Shown: piece after piece, positions 47,514 through 57,565 of the stretch
Layout: every line of letters begins with the position of its first letter
How positions within the stretch are numbered: position 1 is the stretch's first letter
Source: Symbiodinium microadriaticum
Taxonomy: Eukaryota; Sar; Dinophyceae; Suessiales; Symbiodiniaceae
Assembly: GCA_001939145.1 (NCBI GenBank)
Contig: LSRX01000078.1
Coordinates: 1,122,740 to 1,186,739 of the forward strand
Direction: 5' to 3'
DNA length: 64,000 bases
Translations under genes and position numbers: made by a program
Notes under the pieces: generated by a model
The model's database searches: none
What the model was told of the DNA's origin: nothing
Seen by the model: the letters and a program-made list of their open reading frames with translations, nothing else

Positions 47514-50500
47514 AGAAATTATATAAGGGGAACCCTCTAAGAGAACCCCAAGGCCGCCAATTGAGGCGCCCATCGCATCGTCCACGACCTCTAGGGGATA
47601 GCAGAGGAAGATGAGCCTCACACATGGTTTAGGGTTGAGGATTTAGGGTTTAGGGTTTAGGATGACCTTCATGCGTGTGAGTGAGTGAGTTTAGGGTTTG
47701 GGGTTTAGGGTTTAGGGTTTAGGATTTAGGGTTTCCGGTTTGGGGTTTAGGGTTTCGGGTTTAGGGTCTTGGCGAGTTTTGCAGGGGTTTGTTTAGGGAT
47801 CTAGAGGCGAGGGGCTCCTTTAAGGGATTCTCCCTCGGGAGGGCTCTTCTAAGGGCTCCTTTAAGGGTGCCTTTAAGGGGGTTCTGTCAGGGTCGGTCTG
47901 AAAACGGCCTCTGGGCATTTGTGGCTTATGGGGTATAGGCGATAAGGGCCTGCTTGGGTTACCGAAACCTCAGAACCTAAATCCCCCGAACCCTAAACGT
48001 AAAAGCCAATGAACGAGGTTCATGAACGAGGTTCTTCGGCTAAGTGGATTTAGGGTTCAGGGGTTTATCTCCTCTCTCGCTTCAATTTACGGTACAGGGA
48101 GGGTTCAGCAGCTCCAGTTCGGAAGTGAACATTTACCAACCCACCCTGTGGACCTAAATGTATGTTACTTATGGTTTCTTTCACCTGTCGCGATCGAAAC
48201 TACCAAGCCTTCAAGATGTCGCACACCCCAAAAACCCAGCACTAGTTCAATTACAGCAACACCAGCATTGCTGAAGTGCATGCAACAACAGAGTCAAGAC
48301 GAAGCTATCTTTAATCCATAGAGACCAAAGACGATAGTAAGTCCCGAACCCCAAAAGCCAAGCTCCCGGTAAGCCCCAAACTCGCACATTCTTCCCAACA
48401 GCCATCTCGGCCAGTCTAAACCCCAGGCCCTAAAACCCACAGGGCCCAGGCCCCTAAACCCTGTTGGTCCGGACCATTCCTGATGACCCTGCCGGGGGGC
48501 GCTCCGTCAGCGTCCTTTGCATTCTGCCTCGGCTTGACTACCTGGCAGCTTCCCAAGAACTTGTGGTCAGTCTCTGCCCTGCAAAACCTCCATTCCACAT
48601 ATATAGATAGATGGGCAGACAGACAGACAGATAGACAGATAGAGATGTTCATGTCTTCATTGATTTGTGACAAGCTGTTTGCATGGATCAAATAAAATAC
48701 GGGGTGTTCGGAGTCCTGGTTTCAGGGCTTATGGCACAATTTCGGAAGTAAAGGTGGACAGTGTGGTGCGGCTCAGCCCCCCCCCCCTCGTCTGCGTTAG
48801 AGCTAGGGTTTGGGGGTGTAGGGTTTAAGGGTTTAGGGCCAGTTTAGGGATGTAGGGGTTCAGGGCCGGCCTCCCAAAGTTTAGGTTTAGGGTGGAGGGT
48901 TTCGGATTTGAGCTGCTCATAAAGCTTAGGGCTTATAAAGGGCTTCACGACTGGATGGCCGGTCGCACTGCCCCATCCTCCGCGTTGAGACTTAGCCTAA
49001 GGTCCTTGAGTTCGGGGGGTGCGAGGGGGGGGGGGATAGATCACAAAGGTCACCCCGAAACGGAGTTTCGCCTAGACCCTGAACCCTAAACTCGAAGTCG
49101 TAGCCCTAAATCCGAACCTCCAAACTCTCTCAACCCTAAACCCCCAAGTCCTAAGAGGGCTCTCAAGTTACAGAATTTTGGGGGCGGGGTCGGGATTTCA
49201 GGGCTCCAGGGCTTGAGAGGGGGGGGGGGGCAAAGGAGCAGAGGACATGGTCCTGACATAACTGAGGGCAACACTGCGGGTGACCATATTCAAAGGCCCA
49301 CTCTCCACGCTACTTACTAAGTCACCTTGATCCTCCAAAAACACCCCTAAACGCAAGTCCGAGCTGGCCTATAGAAACCCCTTGTAGACCTCAAAGAACC
49401 TCTAAGAACCCTGAACCCTAAACCGTTAAATAAAGCACCTCAAAGAACCACTGACAGACTTACAGCAACCCAGGACCCGAAACTCTCCTTCCCAATGGCC
49501 CGGTGACCTCATTGGGGAGGATCTGCTTCAGGGAGGCGGCTAGGCTCTTCTCCAGAACCTCGCAGCAAGACGGCCCCAAGTTTTTAGCCGTTTTGAAGAC
49601 GTGGGGATGTGGCGTTGGCTCTCTTGCCGTTGGGCTTTTTTGGGATTTTGGACCCTAAACCAAGCCTCTAAGCCCAAAACCCTCGGCACGAAACCCTAAA
49701 CCCGAAGCCCCAAACCCTTAACAAAAACCCAAAACCGGATCAGGGCTTTGCAGATTTCGAGCTTCAGGAAGGATAAGTTTTGAGGCATTGGAGCCGAGAA
49801 ACGTCCAAGTTGGGTTTAGGGTTTAGGGTTCAGGGTTTAGGCTTTAAGGCTCTGGGTTTTAGGGTTCTGGGTTTAATTCCATCCCCACTTTGCAAAATCC
49901 TTGCACCTGCACCCGGCCCTGCAAAACCCGTAGGGAATCCCTGGAAAACCCCTCTGAAGCCTTTCCGGAACTCTTAGGAAGGCTCGTTTCTCAGCAAAAA
50001 CGACAACACCCACCTCTAGCGTGTCACTCCTCCCAGGGTAGATCCATCCCGGATTGGCTGCCATGACCTGTGGATTCGGAGGGTATCTTGTCTAAGGGAT
50101 CCTGATAATGTGGGTCCTACTTTTGATGATATAGATCCTGCACTACCTAAAGGACCCGAATACTATGGGAATTATGGGTATATTCCTTCTTACGGGTAAT
50201 GCAGGATTGATGCCACCAACCCCACCACTTCGGGTCACGGCTAAGAGCTCAGGGCTTGTGAGGTTTCGGCGTTGCTGGGCTCGGGGTTCGAAGGTTGGGG
50301 CTCGGGGTTTGGGGGGCTTTGGATGGGGGGGGCGTTTCAGACTGCTGGCTGCTGCATCAGGGAGTGCTCTGGTATTCCGATCAGGAAACCCTCCAGTTGG
50401 AGGTGCTTTTTAGGGTTTAGGGCTTAGGGTTTAGGGCTTAGGGCTTAGGGTGGGATCTCCTGACATGATCATGAGAAGCCATGTTCAGTTGCGGTTGGTA

Positions 50501-51916
50501 TTCCGCCGTTCGAGCATGCAGGATTGTCTGGGCATGTGCTCGCCCTGCCCTGAATCCCTAGACTCGTAAACCCTAAGCCCCAAAGCCCAGACTAACTTCA
50601 GAGTCTTGCAGATCGAAACCCTTTAGTACTAGGTCCTACACTAACCTTCACCAAAACCTGTGTAAACTCTAGACCTACACCCGAAACCAGACCGCAACCC
50701 CTCAACCCGAAACTGCCAAAAGGCCTTCTTGAAGCTTCGGACGGCAGCAAGCACGGGACCGAGAGAGGAGGCGTGCCTTGGAGATTGAACTTCCGCCCTA
50801 CCAGGGTTTTAGGGTTGCCTAAGCGCTGAAGTCGCTGAAGGGTCTAAAGGGAGACAGGCTCTTAGCGTTTTCGGAGGTTTTCGGGCCGAGGAACGGAAAA
50901 GTTTAGGGTGTAAGGGCTTACGGGTCTCAGGGCTTAGGGGGTTTAAAGGCTTCATTGCTCAAGCTCGCCTAAAATCCCAGCTGCTTGAACTGCCATAAAA
51001 CCTCACCGTAAACATTCGCTTCGGGTCCGGGGGTGGAGGGTTTGGTGTGCTTCAGACACCCGTGACTATGTGCATATCGAATGTATTCCGTTTCATGAAA
51101 CGTCTTTGATCTGTCGTCGTCCGTGACTGACAACTTCAGGAAGATATCTTCGAAGGCAGCATTGCTGGGTCCTCTTCACTACCGGCTGGAAAATTCGCGG
51201 CTACTTCGAACTTGGACTGATTCTGTTTGAACTGGCGCTACAAGGAAGCAAAACTACTCTTGCCCTAGACGTAGATCTACTAAGCGGGAAAGATCCTTCA
51301 GCGGGGTTTCTGAGGGCCCTTCGGCTTTGGGCCGTGGTTGAAGGTACTGAAGTAAGGAACCCCTGAAGGACCCTCTCTGTAGATACCATGAAACGGCACA
51401 TGTGGCTGAAACCCACCTTATTCGCTCATCTGCGATGTTTCAATATACGCAGGTGATCAAGGCATTAAAGGCCGACGTCTACCCTCTTGAGAAGTAGAAC
51501 CGGAAACCGAAACTGTCAGAAACAACAAACTAACCCGGTCAACCCGATTCCCAGAAACTCCTGCCCCCAAACCGTAGATCAGGGACCCTAAACCCTAAAC
51601 CTGAAATATGTCAGACGATGCTGTTAAGCTGCTGCGCTGAGTGCTCTTCCCAATGCCCTGCATCCAAATCCTCTCAAGCGTTCCAGGGGTGTAGAGGTTT
51701 AGGGTTTGCGGCTTCGGGGTTACAGTTTAGGGTTTAGGGCTAGAAGCTTCAGCCAACTGATCACCAATGTCTACCGATTTCGGTGCGCACGACTCAACCC
51801 CAAACCCTAACTCAAGGCTGCTCATGCTTCTTCGGCAGAGCATTAGCTCTACAACTCAACAGCCGAGGAGCTCCGTCGATTGTAACAACTACTCGGCTAA
51901 AAGGCAAGCCAGGCTT
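47514..51916. other. Telomere-like mosaic, no gene supported
   Basis: TTTAGGG at 47625-47770, 48800-48900, 49815-49875 and 50405-50450; CCCTAAA fragments at 49080-49140 and 49670-49720. G-runs at 49023-49035 and 49217-49230. Unique DNA at 48060-48700 and 50990-51560 without a recognised gene. Confidence 0.6.
50121..50220. repeat. MITE-like family A copy, diverged
   Basis: TTTTGATGATATAGATCCTG to AGGATTGATGCCACCAAC with the core ATACTATGGGAATTATGG; more decayed than the others. Confidence 0.8.
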
Positions 51917-52008
51917 TATATGGGTAATTCTCTAAATTAGGGTCCCTTTTTATGTCCCCGATATACTACGGCACCCTTATAAAAAGGAATTTAGACAACT
52001 CCCCACAT
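51917..52008. repeat. MITE-like family B copy
   Basis: TTCTCTAAATTAGGGTCCC at the left, the centre in inverse order (ATATACTACGGCACCC), and a decayed right end GGAATTTAGACAACTCCCC. Confidence 0.75.
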
Positions 52009-54511
52009 ACAGGAGTTTACTGGGTTTGCCGGGGCTGCACAGGGAGGGGGGTGAATGTGATACGCAGAGGGTCATCCTAGTCTAGATGCCTCACAGTTGT
52101 ACTTGTACTCAGCTAAGCAGAAACTGGATTTTGATGCTTGGCACACTGCAGACTGTGAATCTGCAGCTCTAGGCAGCAAGGTATTGGATCCACTCTGAAC
52201 ACAAGTTGCCTTAAGTTGGGATTTGGGCTTGGGGGTCTAAACCCTAAACCCTAAACCCATCAGGGCTGCGAGCTGACAGCTTTGGGTTTGATGACTAGGC
52301 TGAAGGGGTTTAGGGTTGCGATCGGCTCGACGGAGTCCGAAGCTTCGGCATCATGCATCTCATCCCAAATCCGAAAACCCCTAAAACGACGCCAGGAAAA
52401 TTAGGGTTTTAGGCTACAGTGTTACAGCACATTCCTTGATGTCACAAAACCGACCGGAGAGGACCTGCAACCTAAAACTAGGAGGGTTTAAAGTTTAGGG
52501 TTCTGGTGAGTGAGCAGCCTATCCGCGCGCATCCCTGCGGTAGCTGTTCCGTCCGAACCTCCCAGCACTCGATCACGCGGAGGAAATCGAAGAGCTGTGC
52601 GCAGAGCTTCAGGTGGTCCCCTTTGCAGGTTGACGGATGCAGGGGCTTAATGTGCGGCTTAGGGTTTGGGGATTTAGGGCGAGGACTTGAAGGCTGTTGA
52701 AAGGTTTCTGAGAAGACGAACCCTGCACCCCAACTTCGAAAGCTACGGCACCCTGAACCCTAAAAGCCCTGAACCCACAAGACTGCCCTCACACCCTTAT
52801 AATGCACCCTTCTCGAACATGTATAGAATATATCATAGAACCCGCATGAAACCCTTCAAAGTATCTTCGGCACACAGAATCAACTCTGTGGTCTTCCTTC
52901 TCCACAAATTCTGGACCCCCTAACCTCCTGCTTGTTCATCTAGGGTTCAGGGTTTAGGGCTTTTCATGGCTCTGGGACTTCAGGGCTTCAGGGCCAAACG
53001 CTTCAGGATCTCGTGGTTCACAGGTTTAGGGTTCAGAGTTTAGGGTTTAGGGTTTAGGGTTTAGGGTTTAGGGTTTAGGGTTTAGGGTTCTTCTGGCTCG
53101 GGGTGGCCAGTACACTCAACATGTCATTCGGCCCTGGGGCCCTTTGCCCCCTCCTTCCTGAAGCTAAGCAGGCTGAAAAGGAAAAATGCCCAGTCCAAAA
53201 AGAATTAAAGAACCCTAAACCCTAAACCCTGAAGCCGTAGCAGAACACACACGCACACACACAAAACAAAACAAAAAACACAAACCAAAAAGTAACCTTT
53301 GAACAACCCTAAACCCTGCAGCCTTAAGACAAAAAAAGCCCCAAAAACGCTGTAAACCCCAATCCTGGAGCCCCACAAGAGGAACCCTACCCTGATATTC
53401 CCTTTAAAGGAACCCAGAGAGGAACCCATTTTAGGGTTTAGGGTTTAGGGTTTAGGGATTAGGGTTTAGGGTTTAGGGATGCCATATGGATCCCTTTACA
53501 GGAGACCATGCAGGAATCTAGGGCGCTGGCCTGTCAGAGGCATCTTCCCGGCCAGCGCAAGCTGCGTGCGCGCCCAAAGGAAGTAGCCTCCAGCCAGGTT
53601 TAAGGGTTCAGGGTTTAGGATTTAGGGTTTAGGGGCTAGGGGGTTTAGGGGTTCTAGGGGTTTGGGGTTTTAGGGGTTTGGGGGTTTAGGGGTTTAGGGG
53701 GTTAGGGCCAGCTTTTGCGGAGGCTGGGGGCTTGGGGTAGGCCATAAAGGACCATAAGGGCTCCATTAAAGGACACTTGTAAACCCTACACCCGAACACA
53801 GCGTACAGTAGGACAGCGCCTTTGTGCCCCATGTCATGACTTTAGGGCTTCGGCTCGTGGGCCAAGAGCTGGAGGATTTGGGGCTTCATACGGGGACCAA
53901 CGTGTCTCGGGGTATCTAATACTATGACAATTGCCAGCAACCCGAGGGAATAGCACTACTAATTATGAAACCCTTAGAGTCCTTATAGCGCGACGACTTC
54001 CACCATCCTGAAAGAGAGGAGCCCAAACCCTGTCGCTTCTGCCGGGGGAACCCAGTGCATCGTTCTGCTTGTGGTTATACCACTTCGTGTCCTGCTCTTT
54101 ATGTTTTTTAGGGTCGGGGGCTCATGGGGTTTTGGGGCATATACTCTGGCTACAAGTACAGTCAGGAACCTTCAGGTTTAGTATGGAATTCGGGAGAAGG
54201 GTTTAGGGCTTAGGGCTTAAGGGGTTTAGGGCTTGGGGGTTTAGGGGTTCAGGGTTTCGGGTTTGGTAACACTAAGTATTCCGACCCCCTCTAGTAGGGC
54301 TAAGTCACAGCAGGAGGCAGGCAGTGACCCTTAACGCCGATGCCAACAAGCACAATCCTAAAGTCGTCCTTGCAAACTCAAGAAGGAAGGCAGGGTAGGC
54401 CCAACAACAACCCCAAATCGCGACTCCCAACACCTCAGCTAAAACCCCCCCCGTTCACATTCCTTCAATCTCGTATCGATCCAACACCCTCTGGCCGTAA
54501 GCTTGAAGGGA
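52009..54511. other. Telomere-like mosaic up to the Polinton-type element
   Basis: TTTAGGG at 53024-53092, 53430-53480, 53600-53710 and 54200-54265; CCCTAAA at 52237-52255, 53213-53230. CACA/CAAA-rich DNA at 53245-53290. Nothing coding recognised. Confidence 0.6.
53024..53092 (+). repeat. Interstitial TTTAGGG array
   Basis: Eight or nine nearly perfect TTTAGGG units. Confidence 0.9.
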
Positions 54512-54516
54512 TAAGG
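54512..54516. repeat. Target-site duplication, left copy (TAAGG)
   Basis: TAAGG directly abuts the left terminal repeat and is repeated directly after the right one at 57561-57565. Integrases of the retroviral/Polinton class produce 4-6 bp duplications; Polintons usually give 6, so 5 here is either a true 5 or a decayed 6. Confidence 0.75.
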
Positions 54517-54688
54517 AGTCAGGGATAGCTTTGCCCGTTTTCGGGTGTTACATCACCGTGAACATCTATAGCCCAATAAATCATAATTACTAGCTCATTA
54601 TCTGTAAAATACATTACCTCATCCTATTTATCAGGTGATGTAACACTCGAAATCCTTGTTCAGTTTATGTAGAATAGTATGGGGTAGG
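54517..54688 (+). repeat. Left terminal inverted repeat of the Polinton-type element
   Basis: Pairs with 57388-57560 with scattered substitutions, one small length difference near 54600-54616 and an extra CGGGCAAGGCC-like stretch in the right copy. Inside this repeat is a second, nested inverted repeat: GCCCGTTTTCGGGTGTTACATCACC at 54533-54557 faces GGTGATGTAACACTCGAAA at 54634-54652, so each end can fold on itself as a MITE-like hairpin. The last part, AGAATAGTATGGGGTAGG, is nearly perfect in both copies. Confidence 0.85.
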
Positions 54689-54816
54689 GGGTTTGTTCAA
54701 TAATAATTTGATTTTATTATTAAATTATCATTGGTGTATTATTGCATTTGTTTTAAATTATTCTGGTGGGTTTGTGATTGTTCATGTTGTTTCAGTTTGT
54801 ATTTCTTGATGTCGTA

Positions 54817-55131
54817 ATGTCTCATATGGAATATCACGATGAATATAAAGAATATTTCAAACAAAAACGAAGGGAATATTATCAACAACATCGGGAATAT
54901 GTCCTTTCAAGGAACAAGGAATACAACAAAGAGCACAAGGTAGAAATTCAGGGGCGTCGCAGACAGCGCTACAAAGAGAACAGAGAAATAGCTTTAGCAC
55001 GAAAAAGTGAACCGTTTACGTGCCAATGTGGTACGACATGCGTTTTATCGGCGAAAGCGAGACGTCTCCGAAGTATGAAGCATCAACGATTCTTGCAACA
55101 ACAGGATACAAATCTTAATGTTCACATATAA
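54817..55131 (+). CDS. Basic K/Y/R-rich protein with CxC...H zinc-finger-like end
   Basis: 104 residues from the ATG at 54817; the frame is open a little further upstream but there crosses TTGTTTCAG, an acceptor-like stretch. Residues 5-60 are a run of YKEYF/REYYQQHREY/NKEYNKEHK/RYKENRE repeats, strongly charged and helical. Residues 68-91 (TCQCGTTCVLSAKARRLRSMKHQ) resemble the C-x-C...H...H finger that ends many K/Y/E-repeat proteins of giant viruses, virophages and Polinton-like elements; C69, C71 and H89 are present, but the usual first histidine is replaced by arginine. DNA or RNA binding is plausible; no function is established. It precedes the integrase by 16 bases on the same strand, a virus-like packing, and its AT-rich codons differ from the host-like genes around it. 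Confidence 0.7.
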   Translation: MSHMEYHDEYKEYFKQKRREYYQQHREYVLSRNKEYNKEHKVEIQGRRRQRYKENREIALARKSEPFTCQCGTTCVLSAKARRLRSMKHQRFLQQQDTNLNVHI

Positions 55132-55147
55132 TATCACCCTTATTATA

Positions 55148-56071
55148 ATGAGTTCTAATAAAGATGATATAATAAGTAGCATATATTTTGATAGAAGCGG
55201 ATTTGGGAGCGTCGCCACGACATACAAAGATAGCAAAGCAAAAGATTCAACAGTTACCCTAAATGATGTGAAGGAATGGTACAAGAAAAAGGGTAGAAGA
55301 AAAGAGAAAACCAAGAGGTCAAAATAGCTTCGTAGCACCGCATGCGTATTTTGAGTTTCAAATTGATTTGTTTTTCATATCTAGCAACGATTTAGAAAAT
55401 CAAAAGTTTAGAATAGGTTTAGTGCTTATTGACATATTCACTAAATACGCAACTGTTATACCAATAAAAAGCAAGCAACCACCAAACGTTTTGGCGGGTC
55501 TCATGGAAGGAATAAACAAGATGAGTAAGAAACCACGCATGTTATATTCGGACGAAGAGGGTAGCCTGCACAGTAAAACTATATCGGAGTATTTAGAAGA
55601 CGAGAACATTGAGATACATAGAACTCGTGGACACCCAGCGTTTGCGGAACGCTTCATTAAAACCTACAAAGATAAATTATTCAAGCGCGTTGAAGCGGAT
55701 AAAAGAAAGGAAAGGAAAATATTCAATGGATTGATTATAACTTTGAAATATTATTGACATATAATCGTAAAGATATACATTCATCGCATAATCTGACTCC
55801 TCAAGAAGCACGGTTGCCCACAAATGAACTGAAGGTAAGACTGAGTTTAAGCATGAACGCTAAGCGTAGCAGAATATACCCTGAGATAGACGAAGGTGAC
55901 AACGTCAAGATAATGAGAAAGAAGGGTGTAGGTGAAAAAGAACATACATCACACTGGAAGAAAACAATCCATAAAGTCACGAAAATTGAAAAGAAATTAG
56001 GACAAAATTATTATCATCTGGACGATGATAGAAAGCCATACTTACGTCATGAGTTGTTAAAGGTTTCTTAA
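55148..56071 (+). pseudogene. Polinton/Maverick-type DDE integrase, two frameshifts
   Basis: Three overlapping pieces together cover a whole integrase of about 300 residues. Piece 1 (55148 to about 55290) begins MSSNKDDIISSIYF and has the GFGSVATTYKD...VKEWYKKK start typical of Polinton integrases. Piece 2 (about 55291-55710, other frame) holds the RNase-H-like core: NSFVAPHAYFEFQIDLFF, IDIFTKYATVIPIKS, YSDEEG and RGHPAFAERFIKTYKD. The catalytic acids are D at 55365, D at 55551 and E at 55647, with 61 and 31 residues between them, all in one frame. Piece 3 (about 55711-56071) has the LLTYN...LTPQEA region and a chromodomain-like tail ending RHELLKVS. Both breaks fall in A-rich homopolymer tracts (55286-55290 and about 55700-55713), so sequencing error, real decay and programmed slippage are all possible. 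No stop lies within the catalytic core. Confidence 0.85.
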
Positions 56072-56075
56072 GAAN

Positions 56076-56725
56076 TTTTTGATTCACTAGACTAAAAATG
56101 CTAGGCAATTACTATTAAAATATTCATGCTATTTGTGTTTTGTATCCTTTCATACCCCGAAATCTTCAGTACCTTACTGTTTTTATTTCGTTTTTAATTG
56201 TTTTCTGGTTTTATTTTTTGAAGCAAAACTTTGAGCCAAACGCCTTAGGGTTTTATAGGGATTTAGGGGACAAACCCGAAAAAAACACAAACTAAACCCT
56301 AAGAGTAACCATAGAAGCGCCAAGCACCTGAGGCCGTCGCCGTGCTTTGACTGCTAAAAGCAGTCGGATTCCCCTGTGTCCGCTCCAGTTGACTCAAATA
56401 GCCAGTCTTATATCCTAAACCCCTAAACCCTCAAGGCCGCACCCGAGCCACGAACTCGCTGAGGAAAAAGGTCGTTGTTGTACACGTACACCTGGCGGGT
56501 TTTTACGTCGCGTTTTTTAGAGTATGGGGATAAGGCACTCGCTTGCGGAACGGACTGCACTGCAAAAAGGTGACACAACATGACCGCAAAATCGCACCCA
56601 CAACTGTTTTCAAGCGGCGCAGGACACAGGTTTCTGACTCTTTCGTACCCCTCTTGACATCTCCTGTCTTCGGACTGTCACGCGCCAAGCTTCGAGTCAG
56701 TCATGGGGCAACAACTTTGCGGCCA
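56076..56725. other. Element interior: AT-rich tail then host-like DNA
   Basis: After the integrase stop the sequence stays AT-rich to about 56235 with T-runs that could serve as a 3' end. From 56240 it changes to telomere-like fragments (TTAGGGTTTTATAGGGATTTAGGGG; CCTAAACCCCTAAACCCTC near 56415) and balanced base composition. No credible gene is seen in 56300-56725; a plus-strand open frame at 56543-57010 is the shadow of the minus-strand gene. Confidence 0.6.
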
Positions 56726-57214
56726 TCAGCCCTCATTGGTCACTTGTCTGAACACGGGCGCAACCACAATGCCGGCCGTCAGCGCAAAAGCTGCAACAAC
56801 AGCAACGGACGCAAGGTCAGCTTTTTCCCTGATTTCATCCGTCTTCTGGTCAATGGCGGCCACCGTCTTGTCAATGGCGGCCACCTGCTTGTCGATGGTG
56901 ACCTTGATGTCATCCGTCTTCTTGTCAATGGCGGCCACCAGCTTGTTCAGGCTTTCCGTGTAAACGTCGATGCGAGTATTGGTTGTCTCAACTCGCATAG
57001 TCAAGGCTGAAATCTCCTGTGACAAGCCTGAACCGGCAAGGCTAACAACCAGTGCTGTGAACAAGCCATAAACCTCTGCAGGCTTCGGCACTGGGAGCTC
57101 CAAGCCGCCCTTCTTGCCACCCTGTGGATCACGTGGCTCGGGAACCAGAAACGGTGTCGACGGAAACGTGATGCAAAACGTCAACATGGCAAGAGCTACG
57201 ACGAGACGCTTCAT
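56726..57214 (-). CDS. Signal-peptide, coiled-coil, membrane-anchored protein carried in the element
   Basis: 162 residues from the ATG at 57214; the frame continues four codons upstream only through GTG. Residues 1-20 are a signal peptide (MKRLVVALAMLTFCITFPST) followed at once by FLVP, which resembles the FVAP motif of dinoflagellate plastid-targeting leaders. A short hydrophobic stretch lies at 49-62 (LYGLFTALVVSLAG region). Residues about 65-135 are a heptad coiled coil with repeats of VAAIDKxTD, and 134-155 is a membrane span (LASVAVVAAFALTAGIVVAP). Plastid or endomembrane location is inferred; the coil plus C-terminal anchor suggests a structural or tethering protein. It is not a recognised Polinton gene. 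Its GC-rich codons, opposite strand and the telomere-like fragments beside it point to host DNA captured between the terminal repeats. An acceptor-like TGTGTCCTAG precedes the ATG by about 17 bases. Confidence 0.7.
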   Translation of the reverse strand: MKRLVVALAMLTFCITFPSTPFLVPEPRDPQGGKKGGLELPVPKPAEVYGLFTALVVSLAGSGLSQEISALTMRVETTNTRIDVYTESLNKLVAAIDKKTDDIKVTIDKQVAAIDKTVAAIDQKTDEIREKADLASVAVVAAFALTAGIVVAPVFRQVTNEG

Positions 57215-57387
57215 CAAGGTGGGCACAAGCTAGGACACAAAAGTGTTTGAAATGGCGTTGCTGCAGCATACCATGTTTCAACAAACAAACTTCCCGGTAT
57301 CCGCAGAACACATGCCAGGCGTGCCTCACGGAACTTGTTCTCACCGATGTCGTCATTCCAATGACGCTGGAAAGTATGGAACGACTA

Positions 57388-57560
57388 CCTACCCCATACT
57401 ATTCTACATAAAATGAACAAGGATGGCCTTGCCCGTTTCGAGAGTTACATCACCTGATAAATAGGATGAGGTAAAATAACGAGCTAGTAGTTGTGATTTA
57501 TTGGGCTATAGATGTTCACGGTGATGTAACACCCGAAAACGGGCAAAGCTATCCCTGACT
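57388..57560 (-). repeat. Right terminal inverted repeat of the Polinton-type element
   Basis: Reverse complement of the left terminal repeat over its full length, ending AGCTATCCCTGACT. It retains the nested hairpin arms, with the CGGGC extension of the inner arm that the left copy has lost. Confidence 0.85.
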
Positions 57561-57565
57561 TAAGG
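57561..57565. repeat. Target-site duplication, right copy (TAAGG)
   Basis: Exact match to the left flanking five bases at 54512-54516, directly after the terminal CCCTGACT. Confidence 0.75.

Larger units (their letters stand above)
54517..57560. mobile_element. Reduced Polinton/Maverick-type element with terminal inverted repeats
   Basis: A 3044-bp unit bounded by imperfect inverted repeats of about 172 bp (54517-54688 and 57388-57560) that start AGTCAGGG and end CCCTGACT. The 5-bp sequence TAAGG occurs immediately outside both ends (54512-54516 and 57561-57565) and fits a target-site duplication. The left half (to about 56240) is AT-rich and carries, on the plus strand, a K/Y-rich zinc-finger-like gene and a broken integrase of the Polinton class. 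The right half resembles the host: it includes fragments of CCCTAAA/TTTAGGG (about 56245-56300 and 56415-56430) and a minus-strand gene with host-like codons. Known Polintons are 15-20 kb with polymerase, protease, ATPase and capsid genes; none is visible here, so this is a deletion derivative or a minimal integrase-bearing relative. Movement now would need integrase from elsewhere or frameshift rescue. Confidence 0.85.

Noticed and set aside
56543-57010. 155-codon plus-strand frame inside the mobile element
   Set aside because: Antisense shadow of the signal-peptide/coiled-coil gene.
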